Notes: generated from the letters alone by a model not told the origin. Shown: positions 44,229-53,111, counted from the stretch's first letter. The stretch: 64,000 nt of DNA from Saccharibacillus deserti (GCF_013618475.1 NZ_JABJVN010000010.1:1-64000), one strand, 5' to 3'. Made by a program: numbers and translations.

Positions 44229-45209
44229 TCAACTGTGCCCGATCACCGCATGCGGCACGTAAGGTTCTTCCAGCCGCCGAATCTCTTCGTCCGTCAGCTT
44301 GATCGACAGCGCGGCGACCGCGTCGTCCAGATGATGAGCCTTCGTCGCGCCCACGATCGGCGAAGTCACCGGACGCTTTTGCAGCACCCATGCCAGCGCG
44401 ATCTGCGCACGAGGGACGCCGCGCTCTTGTGCGACTTCCGCGACGGCTTCGACGACGCGGCGGTCGGCCTCTTCCGTCTTGTCGTAGAGCGTGCGGCCAA
44501 AAGCGTCGTTCTCCGAGCGTTTGCTCGTCTCCTCCCAGTCGCGGGTCAGGCGCCCGCGCGCAAGCGGACTCCACGGAAGGACGCCGACGCCTTCCGCTTC
44601 GCACAGCGGCAGCATCTCGCGTTCTTCCTCGCGGTAGAGCAGGTTGACGTAATTTTGCATGCTGACAAATTTCGTCCAGCCGTGCCTCTCCGCCGTATGC
44701 TGCGCTTTGAGGAACTGCCAGGCGTACATCGACGAAGCGCCGATATAACGAGCTTTCCCAGCTTTCACAACGTCATGCAGCGCCTCCATCGTTTCTTCGA
44801 CCGGCGTATGCGGGTCCCAGCGGTGAATCTGGTACAGATCGACGTAATCCGTTCCCAGCCGGCGCAGGCTGTGGTCGATCTCGGCCAAAATGACTTTGCG
44901 CGACAATCCCCCGCCGTTTGGCCCTTTGCGCATCGTGCCGTGAACTTTGGTCGCCAGCACGACCTCGTCCCGATTCGCAAAATCGTTCAGCGCGCGGCCG
45001 ACGATTTCTTCGCTTGTGCCGTCGGAGTACACGTTCGCCGTATCGAAAAAGTTGATGCCCAGCTCCAGCGCTTTGCGGATAAACGGGCGGCTGGCTTCTT
45101 CCTCCATCGTCCACGCGTGCGCTCCCCGATCGGGAATGCCGTAGCTCATACAGCCCAAACATATTCTGGAGACGTCCAGTCCCGTTCGGCCCAATTTGAC
45201 AGTTTCCAT
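44229..45209 (-). CDS. Aldo/keto reductase
   Basis: A 326-residue NADPH-dependent TIM-barrel reductase. The catalytic tetrad is recognisable: Asp and Tyr in FFDTANVYSDG, Lys in LATKVHGTM and His in YQIHRWDPHTP. The C-terminal cofactor region reads SPIVGATKAHHLDDA. It is closest by eye to the YajO/IolS-like group of broad-specificity reductases. The start at 45209 (METVKLGRTGLDVSRI) has AAAGGAG about 10 bases upstream. The longer frame begins in non-family sequence. No regulator or partner is adjacent; the physiological substrate is not shown. Confidence 0.9.
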   Translation of the reverse strand: METVKLGRTGLDVSRICLGCMSYGIPDRGAHAWTMEEEASRPFIRKALELGINFFDTANVYSDGTSEEIVGRALNDFANRDEVVLATKVHGTMRKGPNGGGLSRKVILAEIDHSLRRLGTDYVDLYQIHRWDPHTPVEETMEALHDVVKAGKARYIGASSMYAWQFLKAQHTAERHGWTKFVSMQNYVNLLYREEEREMLPLCEAEGVGVLPWSPLARGRLTRDWEETSKRSENDAFGRTLYDKTEEADRRVVEAVAEVAQERGVPRAQIALAWVLQKRPVTSPIVGATKAHHLDDAVAALSIKLTDEEIRRLEEPYVPHAVIGHS

Positions 45210-45317
45210 TTCATATTCGCTCCTTTTGGTTGAAAATAACGAGAATCCGGCTGATGCCGCGTTCAAACGGGGCGGCAGCATGTAGAGGCGCCGCGCTGCC
45301 GCAGCTTTCTTTCGCTT

Positions 45318-45896
45318 TTATACCCGAATATCGAGCGGATGTCTGCGCACACGGTAAACATATACCTTTGTCCGGTACATATCCCCGCACACTTCGACAG
45401 ATTCCGGCTCCCAATCGTCAAAAGCAAAAAAGACGCTGACGATTTTCGAGCCTTCTTTTGCGCGCTGCCGCAGAATCGGACCCAGCCGCCGCATCGCGGC
45501 GGGATGCAGATAGCAGACGACCAAATCCGAAGTCTCGTAAGCCTGTTCAAACAGATCGCCGCGGCGGAACTCCAGGCGCGAGCGGGGCATCCGGTTGAAC
45601 CGGCCGAGCAGCCTCGACATCAACAGGGGCACGATCGAATTCTCGATACCGGTTATCCGGCACATCGGGAACCGCCGCGCCAGCTGAAGGGCGAGCGTTC
45701 CGAAACCGGAACCGGCTTCCACGATCTCGCTGCGATCCGCCGGCAGACCGATCTGCTGCATCACCATGCGCCGGACCGGGCGGCTGGTCGGCATCGGCGT
45801 AATTCCGTTGCGAATACTGGCAGCCACGATCAAGAGGACAAGCAGCAGCACAAAGGCCGCAAGCGAAACGCTCAGTACCAGATACCAATCCTGCAC
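45318..45896 (-). CDS. Membrane-anchored class I SAM-dependent methyltransferase
   Basis: A 192-residue protein. It starts with a transmembrane helix (residues about 5-27, LVLSVSLAAFVLLLVLLIVAA), then a Rossmann methyltransferase domain with motif I VEAGSGFGTLALQLARRF and an acidic motif II region (ITGIENS). The motif IV-like segment is TSDLVVCYLHP. The helix would hold the catalytic domain at the inner face of the membrane, suggesting a lipid or membrane-protein substrate. I do not recognise the family beyond that. AGGAGG precedes the ATG. It is divergent from the DUF1275 gene, with 241 bp between them. Confidence 0.78.
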   Translation of the reverse strand: MQDWYLVLSVSLAAFVLLLVLLIVAASIRNGITPMPTSRPVRRMVMQQIGLPADRSEIVEAGSGFGTLALQLARRFPMCRITGIENSIVPLLMSRLLGRFNRMPRSRLEFRRGDLFEQAYETSDLVVCYLHPAAMRRLGPILRQRAKEGSKIVSVFFAFDDWEPESVEVCGDMYRTKVYVYRVRRHPLDIRV

Positions 45897-46137
45897 GGCA
45901 GTCCTCCTTTTTTGGGTGGGATGCTATTTTTTCGTCTTCTCAATCATAACCCCTTTTTCGAAAAATGGCCCATTTTGCCTCGTTTTCTTGAAATCGGTCC
46001 ACTTTCTTGCGAGAATCAAACGGTGGGCCATACGAACGGCTCTTCAATTTTTGATTCGGTGCGCTTCAACCGTTCCCGGTTCGCCGACCTTGGGCCGGAA
46101 CCTCAGCCGCTTGCGGCGCACCGTCACCCGGAAAGGA

Positions 46138-46866
46138 ATGAACGCTTTGCACGCCAAAACCTGGCGCAGCGGTATTCTTATGCTGCTGTGCCTGTCGGCC
46201 GGTATCGTCGACGTGATCGGCTATATCCATCTGGGCCGCGTGTTCACCGCCAATATGACCGGCAACATCGTAATTCTCGGGATGTCCTTCGCCCATGTGG
46301 CCGAGCTGTCTTTCCTGCGCGCGGCGCTGGCCTGCCTCGGATTTATTGCCGGCAACGCCGCAGCGGCTTTTCTGCTCAGCGGCGCCAAAGCCAAAGGCTT
46401 CTGGCCCGCGCGGATTACGCTGATTTTGTTTGTCCAACTGGCTTTCTATCTGGTCTTCGCCGCTTTGGCCGGCCCCGTCATGAGCGAGACGCTTCTTCAT
46501 GTGCTGATCCTCCTGCTGAGCAGCGCGATGGGCATGCAGACGACGGCCGCCCGCAAACTCGGTATCGCCGGTATTTCCACGACGGTGCTGACCAACAACC
46601 TGGCCAGCGTTATCGAAGACTTTGTCGCTTTTTTCCGCAGCCGTTTCGGCGGTAAAGCAAAATCCGCGAAAGTAAACGGGGAAACCTGGCTGCGTTTTAC
46701 CGCAGTCGCGATCTACTGCTTCGGTGCGCTTATAGCCGGAATCGCGGAGATCCATATGCCGTTCAGCGCGATCTGGATTCCGATTATCATTATGGCCATT
46801 ATCTTGATCGTGGCTTTGAACATGTTCCGGGGTCTTGACGAGAGAGGAAAGCCGTATTCTGACTGA
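46138..46866 (+). CDS. DUF1275 (YoaK-type) membrane protein
   Basis: A 242-residue integral membrane protein with about six helices. The family signature includes CLSAGIVDVIGYIHLGRVF and TANMTGNIVILGMS near the N-terminus and GMQTTAARKLGIAGISTTVL in the middle, with TNNLASVIEDF following. The function of the family is unknown; members are predicted transporters. The ATG at 46138 sits directly after AAAGGA. Initiation at the TTG three codons on (46147), with 9 bases to the same site, is more likely mechanically. The plus-strand frame to the left of 46138 overlaps the methyltransferase gene and is not family-like. Confidence 0.85.
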   Translation: MNALHAKTWRSGILMLLCLSAGIVDVIGYIHLGRVFTANMTGNIVILGMSFAHVAELSFLRAALACLGFIAGNAAAAFLLSGAKAKGFWPARITLILFVQLAFYLVFAALAGPVMSETLLHVLILLLSSAMGMQTTAARKLGIAGISTTVLTNNLASVIEDFVAFFRSRFGGKAKSAKVNGETWLRFTAVAIYCFGALIAGIAEIHMPFSAIWIPIIIMAIILIVALNMFRGLDERGKPYSD

Positions 46867-47463
46867 TAGCCGCACCACCAAACTAATCAAGCTTCCGGCG
46901 CTAACGCCTCATGTAGCCTTCAGGAAAAATCGGGCAGCTTTCTGAGGGGCATACAGTTTGCGAAGACAAGGAAGTTTTCCCATATCCCCATCCAAAATTC
47001 GATTTCGACGATCGTGCGTGGTGTACGGAATAACGAGAACAGTCAAAAGCCGAGTTCCCATGAACTCGGCTTTTCTTATTTGGAACAACGATAAGAGTTA
47101 TCGAAAATAGTTCTTTTGTGAAACGTGTTTCGTTAAAACCATAAATGCAATATTCGATTGCTTTTATATCCGTAGTTACTAAACGCAGGCGTTGCCAGGT
47201 CGATAATGATCGTATCGCTTTTTTGATACTTGGATTTTGGAATAACGTAGGCGGAAAGGTCGGAATCTTTTTTTCCCCCATGCGTTCCACTCCTCGGATA
47301 AGTTCATTTTTTTTCAAATCAGTAGCTTATCTCGATTGGACAAATGTAAATTTGTCACCTAAATTAAAGCAAGCTACCATCCTCAATTATTGGTTATACC
47401 TGCTCTTCAGTTGAAAAGTAGGTATTTTGTGTGAATTCGAAAATGTACCTCTTACCGAAAACG
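46867..47463. other. Gene-poor AT-rich stretch
   Basis: About 600 bases. The only candidate is a minus-strand frame from 47281 to 46901 (MGEKKIPTFPPTLFQ) with GAGGAG 8 bases upstream. It runs through the perfect hairpin at 47045-47074 and becomes low-complexity there, so I do not call it. The lower GC than both flanks suggests old inserted or decayed DNA. Confidence 0.5.
47045..47074. terminator. Bidirectional terminator
   Basis: AAAAGCCGAGTTC-CCAT-GAACTCGGCTTTT is a perfect 13 bp stem with A and T runs on both sides. It lies 180 bp after the DUF1275 stop. Confidence 0.8.
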
Positions 47464-47513
47464 AAAAAAGCACGAAAAAATACGACTCTAATCGGATCGG
47501 AGCCGTGCTTTTT
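47464..47513 (-). terminator. Terminator of the siderophore-binding protein gene
   Basis: AAAAAGCACG and CGTGCTTTTT enclose a loop with an inner pairing (ACGGCTCCGATC with GATTAGAGTCGT, imperfect) and end in a U-run. It lies 25 bp after the stop. Confidence 0.75.
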
Positions 47514-47537
47514 CGTACTTTTATACACAATGTCAGC

Positions 47538-48524
47538 TTACTTCGAGTCTTCCAGAAAGCCTTTTTCGAAGATACCGAGCAGGTTCTCGAGCGTCATCGG
47601 GTCGCTGTACGAAGAGGCTCTGGATTCAAATTCGATCACATGGCCTTCTTTGACCGCGGGAACCTGATTCCAGACTTCGGAACCGATGACCTCGTCGCTT
47701 GCGTCCAGCTTGCGGCTGACCAGCACGAAATCGCCCAGGTATTCCGGCAGCACTTCGAGCGACAGCGAATAGTAGCCTTCCGCTTTCACGGCTTCCCGGA
47801 CCTTCTCCGGCATCTTCAGGCCCATGGCCTGATACACGATTTCCGTACCCCGGGCCCAGCTGTCGCCCATGAGATACACGCTTTTTCCGTCGATTTCAAT
47901 CACGGACACCGTGACCTCGTCGCCGTATTTCGCTTTGATCCGGTCTCCGACAGCCGACGCTCGTTTCGAGAAATCGTCCACCCAGGCTTGGGCTTCCGCT
48001 TCTTTGCCGAGCAGCTTGCCGATCTCGACCTGTTGGTCCAAATAATTCAGCTTGCCCCAGGTATACACGACGGTAGGCGCGATTTTGCTCAGTTGATCCA
48101 GATTCTTCATATGCGATCCGGCGATAATCAGATCCGGCGTTTGTGCGGCTACCGTTTCCGGCTGTTCTTCGGATACGACCGCAACGTCTTTGAGCTTATC
48201 CGTAAACAGCGGATTCGCGCCGGTCCACTGGTCTACGCCGACCGGCGTCACTCCCAGCGACAGCACGTTCGGCGCGTTGGCCAAAGCCACGATGCGCGTC
48301 GGATTGGCCGGAATCTCGACAGGTCCCGTTTCCGATTCGTAGGTAACGGTGCCCGAAGCCGTTTCTTCCGCGGCTGCCGGTTCCGACGCCGCCGGTTTCG
48401 TACCGGTTTCCACAGCCGCTTCGGTTGTTGCCGCCTGTTTCGGCTGCGCACTGCCGCAGGCGCTCAGTACGAGCACGAACAGCAGCATCAGCGCCACGAA
48501 ACCAAACGTATTCTTTTTCATCAT
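47538..48524 (-). CDS. Ferric-siderophore ABC transporter binding lipoprotein
   Basis: A 328-residue lipoprotein. The signal peptide FVALMLLFVLVLSAC carries a lipobox (LSAC) with the cysteine near residue 22, followed by an Ala/Glu/Thr linker to about residue 55. The binding domain follows the FhuD/FepB/YclQ plan: IPANPTRIVALANAPNVLSLG, TPDLIIAGSHMKNLDQL, IAPTVVYTW and a conserved C-terminal region. It delivers ferric siderophore to a permease. No permease or ATPase gene is adjacent, so it works with a system encoded elsewhere. A Fur box at 48569-48583 shows iron control. The start at 48524 has GGGGGG 9 bases upstream. Confidence 0.9.
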   Translation of the reverse strand: MMKKNTFGFVALMLLFVLVLSACGSAQPKQAATTEAAVETGTKPAASEPAAAEETASGTVTYESETGPVEIPANPTRIVALANAPNVLSLGVTPVGVDQWTGANPLFTDKLKDVAVVSEEQPETVAAQTPDLIIAGSHMKNLDQLSKIAPTVVYTWGKLNYLDQQVEIGKLLGKEAEAQAWVDDFSKRASAVGDRIKAKYGDEVTVSVIEIDGKSVYLMGDSWARGTEIVYQAMGLKMPEKVREAVKAEGYYSLSLEVLPEYLGDFVLVSRKLDASDEVIGSEVWNQVPAVKEGHVIEFESRASSYSDPMTLENLLGIFEKGFLEDSK

Positions 48525-48568
48525 TCCAAATGTCCCCCCGAAGTCTATGTTCTTTTGCCCACGGACAC

Positions 48569-48583
48569 TGATAATCGTTATCA
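48569..48583 (-). promoter_or_regulatory. Fur box
   Basis: TGATAATCGTTATCA is a near-perfect match to the Fur 7-1-7 palindrome (TGATAAT-N-ATTATCA), 45 bp upstream of the binding-protein start. Confidence 0.88.
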
Positions 48584-48646
48584 CATCCAAAAGAAGTTTA
48601 GAGGGTAGCGGGAAGAATGTCAATACGGGAAACGAAATTCAAGGGA

Positions 48647-49867
48647 TTACCCGGGTGCGGGAAGCTCTCCGGCGAATGTCGTGCCCAGCGAAGCCGCAAA
48701 TCGATGCAGCGCGCGCTCTACGCTCGAACGAACAGCCGGATCGGCTCCTTCTCCCGCTTCCCACCACCACTGTTTGATAGCAAGAGGCTCCGTTCCGCGC
48801 TGCTTTTCAGGCTCGAATCGGGCCACAAAACGTCCGTCCGCCGCAACCGGCAGCACGTAATAGCCGTATTTGCGCTCGGCGGCCGGTTTGTAGACTTCCC
48901 AGCGGTAGTCGAACCCGAACAGATCGAGGATCAGTTTGCGGTCCCAAAGCAGATTGTCGAGCGGAGCCAGAATGCAGGCGCGCATCCCGGCAGAACGCCT
49001 ATCCGGCTCTCCCTTGACGTTTCCGGACGCCTGCTCCAGAGCAAGCGAAGCTTCCAGCAGAGGAAGATCGTTCGAGCGGATGTAGAGCGGACGGTCGATC
49101 CCTTCCACTTCCAGCGGCTGAATGTCTCCCCGCGCGATCAGGGCTTCGAACGCGGCCAGACGCTGGGGCGCTTTGATTCCCGTCATCAGCAGGGCGTCGC
49201 TCGGCCGGTTCCAGAGCAGGCCGACACTTCCGATCCTCCGAAGCAGCGCCCATTCGTAATAATCCGCGTCGTCTGCAAAAGGATCGGGCCGGCCGTGCAG
49301 TTCTTTCGGCACAACACGCTCGGAGAGCTCGTAATATTTGCGTCCCGACTTTTTGTGATGGACGACCAGACGGCCGGCAAAATAAGAACCTTCCAGTGCC
49401 GCGCGGGCCAGCCGCGTCGGCCCCCAATCCCAAGCCACTTTCTCGTGATACTCCAGATCGGCCGAACAAAGCGGTCCGCGCCGGCCGATCTCTTCCAGCA
49501 CCGCTTCGGCGGTATCCGGATTCAAACGAAGCCAGTTTTGATGGCGCTGCCGGTACCGCTCGAAATACGGCCAGTCCTCCATCTTGAAGATCGCCATATT
49601 TTTATCCCAATAATCGAGCAAACGCCGGTCTTCGTACAGCAGCTCCCACAGCATCTTCCGCTCAAAATCGGAAATTCTCGACTGCAGCACCAGTTCGGGA
49701 TTCGTTCCGACCACATTCAGCGGATCGAACTGGATACAGCCGACCCGGTCGATATAGTCCAGAATGCCGGCTTTGCCCGACGCATCGAAACGGTGCGAGA
49801 GCCCCTGGTAGTCGAACAGAAATCGCCTTGCCTGCTCCATGGTTAGGTTGTTTATTTGGACGTCCAT
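48647..49867 (-). CDS. YcaQ-family winged-helix DNA glycosylase
   Basis: A 406-residue protein of the HTH_42/YcaQ-AlkZ family. Members unhook interstrand crosslinks or excise bulky alkylated bases. The catalytic QxD motif is seen in GCIQFDPLNVV near residue 44. The family tail includes ACILAPLDNLLWDRKL and LFGFDYRWEVYKP, with KYGYYVLPVAADGRFVARF after it. The start at 49867 has AAAGGAG upstream; the longer frame covers the upstream permease gene. It is 53 bp downstream of the TauE/SafE permease gene on the same strand and may share its message, without an evident functional link. Confidence 0.88.
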   Translation of the reverse strand: MDVQINNLTMEQARRFLFDYQGLSHRFDASGKAGILDYIDRVGCIQFDPLNVVGTNPELVLQSRISDFERKMLWELLYEDRRLLDYWDKNMAIFKMEDWPYFERYRQRHQNWLRLNPDTAEAVLEEIGRRGPLCSADLEYHEKVAWDWGPTRLARAALEGSYFAGRLVVHHKKSGRKYYELSERVVPKELHGRPDPFADDADYYEWALLRRIGSVGLLWNRPSDALLMTGIKAPQRLAAFEALIARGDIQPLEVEGIDRPLYIRSNDLPLLEASLALEQASGNVKGEPDRRSAGMRACILAPLDNLLWDRKLILDLFGFDYRWEVYKPAAERKYGYYVLPVAADGRFVARFEPEKQRGTEPLAIKQWWWEAGEGADPAVRSSVERALHRFAASLGTTFAGELPAPG

Positions 49868-49920
49868 TTGTTCACGGCTCCTTTGGCTTATCTGACCTTT
49901 CCCACGGGCGCGTAGTCCGA

Positions 49921-50712
49921 TCAGCCTTTGAACATCAGCCGGACGGCCGCGATCAATAGGCACACCGACAAGACGCGGACAACGGCGGCAGCCGGAATCT
50001 TCGATGCGATCCGTGCCCCGATCTGGCCGCCCACGAGCGCCCCGATGGCCAGCCAAACGAATTTGTCCCACAGGACATGTCCCAACGCGGCATGCGAGGC
50101 GGTTCCCACGAACGCGGACAGCAGAATCGAGAACATCGATGTGGCGGTCGCAATATGCGGAGGAAAAGCAAGGAACAGGATCATCGTCGGCACCATCATC
50201 GATCCGCCGCCGATCCCGAACAGACTGGACAGAAACCCGACGAATAACGCGACTGCCGCCGCAAATGTCATATTGAACGAATACTCGTGCCGAAGGCCCG
50301 AAGCGTCGAGCAAACTGCGGCTGACCGTAGGTTTCAAGAATCCGTCACGGCTCTTTTTGGGCTTGAAGTGGATCGAGATCGCCATCAGGATCAGGAAGAT
50401 GCCCAGCGAGACGAAGAAGACCCGGTTCTCCACAATGCCGGTCGTCCAGGCGCCCAGAATCGAACCCGGAATCATCGCGGCGGCAAACGCAGAACCGCTG
50501 CGATAATCGATCCGCTTCTGCCTGGCATAAGCGACCGTGCTCGAGATCGCGCTGACGAACAGCACGGCCATCGAAGTTCCGGAGATATCGGATACCGGGA
50601 TGGCGTACATCAGCGCCAAAATCGGAACCATGATGAAGCCGCCGCCGAGTCCCGCGATTGCGCCGCACAGCGAAGCCAACATGCCGACCGCGATCAAAAT
50701 TATGATTTCCAT
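49921..50712 (-). CDS. TauE/SafE-family sulfite/organosulfur exporter-type permease
   Basis: A 263-residue membrane protein with about eight helices in two repeats. Each repeat has the family glycine motif: LCGAIAGLGGGFIMVPIL near the N-terminus and SSLFGIGGGSMMVPTMIL in the second half. Members move sulfite, sulfoacetate, taurine-derived or other organic anions. The substrate cannot be read from sequence, and no sulfur gene is adjacent (cysK is 13 kb away). The ATG at 50712 has AAAGGG 7 bases upstream. The YcaQ-type gene follows after 53 bp. Confidence 0.88.
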   Translation of the reverse strand: MEIIILIAVGMLASLCGAIAGLGGGFIMVPILALMYAIPVSDISGTSMAVLFVSAISSTVAYARQKRIDYRSGSAFAAAMIPGSILGAWTTGIVENRVFFVSLGIFLILMAISIHFKPKKSRDGFLKPTVSRSLLDASGLRHEYSFNMTFAAAVALFVGFLSSLFGIGGGSMMVPTMILFLAFPPHIATATSMFSILLSAFVGTASHAALGHVLWDKFVWLAIGALVGGQIGARIASKIPAAAVVRVLSVCLLIAAVRLMFKG

Positions 50713-50861
50713 GGAAAATCCCTTTCTGTTGAAACCGAGATGGAAGCCTGCCTCAATCCGTCGTCCACCTGCTGCACTTGGACGAAACGTTTCTTTCAGT
50801 TTAACGTTCGCACTTGGCCGAGGCAAGGTTTCTTGGGTTATCGCTGCAAGCGTTTGCCGAC

Positions 50862-50890
50862 AAAAAAAGAACCCATCCGGGGATGGGTTC
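50862..50890 (-). terminator. Terminator of the mhq operon
   Basis: GAACCCATCC-CC-GGATGGGTTC with a U-run on the minus strand, 15 bp after the MhqD-like stop. Confidence 0.88.
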
Positions 50891-50904
50891 AACGTGTCTG
50901 CGCT

Positions 50905-51516
50905 TCAGGCAGAAAAGTGTTCGGCAAACCATCGGCGTGCGCCTTCCGCCTCGGTCCGCGTCAATTGGTGCCCAAAGTGCTCCCAATTCGATTTGACCGC
51001 CGCTCCCGCGCCTTCGAGCAGTCCGATCAATTCTTCCGTATTCGCGGCCGGTACCATGCCGTCGTTGCGTCCCGCGCCGACAAACACCTGCACCCCGCTC
51101 ATATCCGGCAGAGCAAGACCGCGGATCGGTACCATCGGATGGTGCAGCGCGGCTCCTTTAAAAGCACTTGCGAAGTGGAACATGAGGCTGGCCGCGATAT
51201 TGGCTCCGTTGGAATAACCGAGCGCAACCAGATTCGATACGTCGAAGCCGTATTGTTCCGCCGCTTCGTTCAAGAAGTCGCGGATTTCGTTTGTGCGGAA
51301 GATCAGGTCTTCTTCGTCGAATACGCCTTCCGCCAGCCGGCGGAAAAAGCGCGCCATCCCGTTCTCCGAAACATTGCCTTTGATTGAGAGGATCGACGCT
51401 CCCGGTGCCACCATTTCCGCCAGCGGAATCAGATCATTTTCGGTTCCGCCCGTTCCGTGAAAAACAACCACCGTCGGCAGAGCTTCATTCGTACCTTTTT
51501 GGAAAATATGCTTCAT
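50905..51516 (-). CDS. mhqD: MhqD-like carboxylesterase (alpha/beta hydrolase)
   Basis: A 203-residue phospholipase/carboxylesterase-type hydrolase. The oxyanion-region motif is VVFHGTGGTENDL, the nucleophile serine is in ALGYSNGANIAAS, the catalytic Asp in GAGRNDGMVP and the His in EHFGHQLT. In Bacillus, mhqD sits with a ring-cleaving dioxygenase under MhqR and helps to detoxify quinones and catechols. Here it lies 49 bp after such a dioxygenase gene, itself preceded by a MarR-type gene. The gene name is an inference from that triplet. Confidence 0.85.
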   Translation of the reverse strand: MKHIFQKGTNEALPTVVVFHGTGGTENDLIPLAEMVAPGASILSIKGNVSENGMARFFRRLAEGVFDEEDLIFRTNEIRDFLNEAAEQYGFDVSNLVALGYSNGANIAASLMFHFASAFKGAALHHPMVPIRGLALPDMSGVQVFVGAGRNDGMVPAANTEELIGLLEGAGAAVKSNWEHFGHQLTRTEAEGARRWFAEHFSA

Positions 51517-51565
51517 CTTGTTTTTCTCCTCTCGTGATGCCCGAATGGGTATTCGACGTCCGCCC

Positions 51566-52519
51566 TTATTGGCCGCTGTCCGTGTTTAAGGCTCTTACCG
51601 AAATCGGCAGCAGGCCGTCTTCGATCCGCGCACGTTTGTCTTCGTACCAGGCCGGCAGCATCAGCACTTCGCCCAGATTCTCCTGCGCTTCGTCCACCGC
51701 GAATCCGGGAGGATCGGTTGCGATTTCGAACAGGATTCCGCCTTCTTCCCGGAAGTAAACCGCATGGAAGTACTGACGGTCGATGACCGGGGTCGGCTGG
51801 AAGCCGCCTCCGTTTACGACGCCGCGCCACATTTCATGTTCCTCGAAATCTTTGGCGCGCCAGGCGATATGGTGTACGGTACCGGCTCCGCCCGCTCCGC
51901 GCGGGACCGCCTTCATCGGCAGGTCGATCAGATTGCCCAGCTCTCCCGTTGCCCGGAAGCGTGCAAATCCGGAGAACTCGCCGACTTTTTCCATGCCCAG
52001 TACATGTTCCAGCACGTAGGCGGTACGTTCCGGCTCAATGCTGTACAAGACCGCGCCGCCGAAGCCCTTGATCGCTTTGTCTGCCGGTACGCCGCCGAAC
52101 GACCAGGTCGATGCGGCGCCGTCTTCGCGTTCCACCAGTTCCAACTGCAGTCCTTCGTTGTCTCTGAACTGCAGGTAATGCTCGCCGAAACGATCCGCTT
52201 CCGTTACCGAAATGCCCAAGGTATGCAGCCGTTCTCTCCAGAAATCCGACGACCCCTGCGGAATGGCGTAAGTCGTAAAGCCGACCTGTCCGCCGCCGAT
52301 CCGGCCTCTGCGTGCTCCGGGGAAAGGGAAGAAGGTAATGATGGTGCCCGGGGCGCCTTCTTCGTTGCCGAAATACAGGTGATAGACATCCGGCGCATCG
52401 AAATTGATCGTTTTTTTGACCAACCGAAGTCCCAGTACGCCTGCATAAAAGTCGACATTGGCCTGCGGATCGCCCGCGAAAGCCGTGATATGGTGAATGC
52501 CTGCTGTTTGTAAAGTCAT
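51566..52519 (-). CDS. mhqO: MhqO/MhqE-like ring-cleaving dioxygenase
   Basis: A 317-residue vicinal-oxygen-chelate (glyoxalase-fold) dioxygenase with two VOC modules. Metal-ligand candidates are the His in TAGIHHITAFAGD, the His in TVHHIAWRAKDFEEH and the Glu in EEGGILFEIATDPPGF. Family members MhqA/MhqE/MhqO are hydroquinone or catechol-type extradiol dioxygenases for quinone detoxification. It lies between the MarR-family regulator and the MhqD-like hydrolase on the same strand. The upstream gap carries a sequence similar to that in front of the regulator, consistent with common repression. MhqO and MhqE cannot be told apart by eye. Confidence 0.88.
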   Translation of the reverse strand: MTLQTAGIHHITAFAGDPQANVDFYAGVLGLRLVKKTINFDAPDVYHLYFGNEEGAPGTIITFFPFPGARRGRIGGGQVGFTTYAIPQGSSDFWRERLHTLGISVTEADRFGEHYLQFRDNEGLQLELVEREDGAASTWSFGGVPADKAIKGFGGAVLYSIEPERTAYVLEHVLGMEKVGEFSGFARFRATGELGNLIDLPMKAVPRGAGGAGTVHHIAWRAKDFEEHEMWRGVVNGGGFQPTPVIDRQYFHAVYFREEGGILFEIATDPPGFAVDEAQENLGEVLMLPAWYEDKRARIEDGLLPISVRALNTDSGQ

Positions 52520-52568
52520 GGGTAAACGCTCCTTTGAATAGGGGATTTTATTTTTAGTTCGCTTTTGG

Positions 52569-52588
52569 ATTTCTTAACTTCAAAGTAT
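52569..52588 (-). promoter_or_regulatory. Candidate MhqR box upstream of the dioxygenase gene
   Basis: ATACTTTGAAGTTAAGAAAT (minus strand) resembles the element at 53168-53185 and the AT-rich inverted repeat known for Bacillus MhqR. The match is weak. Confidence 0.35.
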
Positions 52589-52594
52589 TGGGTC

Positions 52595-52627
52595 TGGAAA
52601 AACAGTTCCGGCTGCCTGCGGGGGAAC
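52595..52627 (-). terminator. Terminator of the MarR-family gene
   Basis: GTTCCCCC-GCAGGCA-GCCGGAAC is followed by TGTTTTT on the minus strand, immediately after the stop. It separates the regulator gene from the dioxygenase gene. Confidence 0.65.
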
Positions 52628-52628
52628 G

Positions 52629-53111
52629 CTATCCGCGTTCCGCCCCTTTGCCCAACTTCTTCAGCAGCTCGGCCGCCGCTTCCGTCTCGTCTGCCGTCAG
52701 TCCGCCCATGATCCGCTGCACCTCGGCCGCATGGTCCGGGAAGATCCGGTCGAACAGCTCCCGTCCCTGATCCGTAATCTCCGCGTAGATGACGCGGCGA
52801 TCGTTCGGACTCGGTACGCGGCGCAGCAGCTCCCGCTTCTCCAGCTTGTCGATATTGTAGGTAACGCTGCCGCTCGTAATCAGGATTTTCTCGCCGATCT
52901 GCTGAAGCGGGAAACGCCCTTTATTGTACAGGACTTCGAGGATCGTGAATTCGGACGGCGACAAGCCGTGCTTCTTCATATCTTTGACCGCGAGGTCCAT
53001 TACATTCTTATACGCTTTGGACAGGATCACGAACAGCTTCAGCGCAGCCGCTTGTCCAGGTTCGACCGGGGATTCGGCCAAAGCTTCCGTCTCGTTTGTT
53101 GCTTTCGTCAT
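52629..53111 (-). CDS. mhqR: MhqR-like MarR-family repressor
   Basis: A 160-residue winged-helix regulator. The MarR pattern is clear: KKHGLSPSEFTILEVLYNKG, then QQIGEKILITSGSVTYNIDKLEKR (recognition helix region) and the wing VPSPNDRRVIYAEITDQG. By family and by position in front of a dioxygenase and hydrolase pair it is the MhqR type, which represses quinone-detoxification genes and is inactivated under quinone stress. No obvious redox cysteine occurs in the sequence, as in Bacillus MhqR where sensing is not by a simple thiol switch. The start at 53111 follows GGAGG. Confidence 0.87.
   Translation of the reverse strand: MTKATNETEALAESPVEPGQAAALKLFVILSKAYKNVMDLAVKDMKKHGLSPSEFTILEVLYNKGRFPLQQIGEKILITSGSVTYNIDKLEKRELLRRVPSPNDRRVIYAEITDQGRELFDRIFPDHAAEVQRIMGGLTADETEAAAELLKKLGKGAERG

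Noticed and set aside
46901-47281. Minus-strand frame of 126 residues
   Set aside because: A perfect terminator hairpin lies inside it and the second half is low-complexity. Only the ribosome binding site speaks for it, so it is mentioned in the gap entry but not called.
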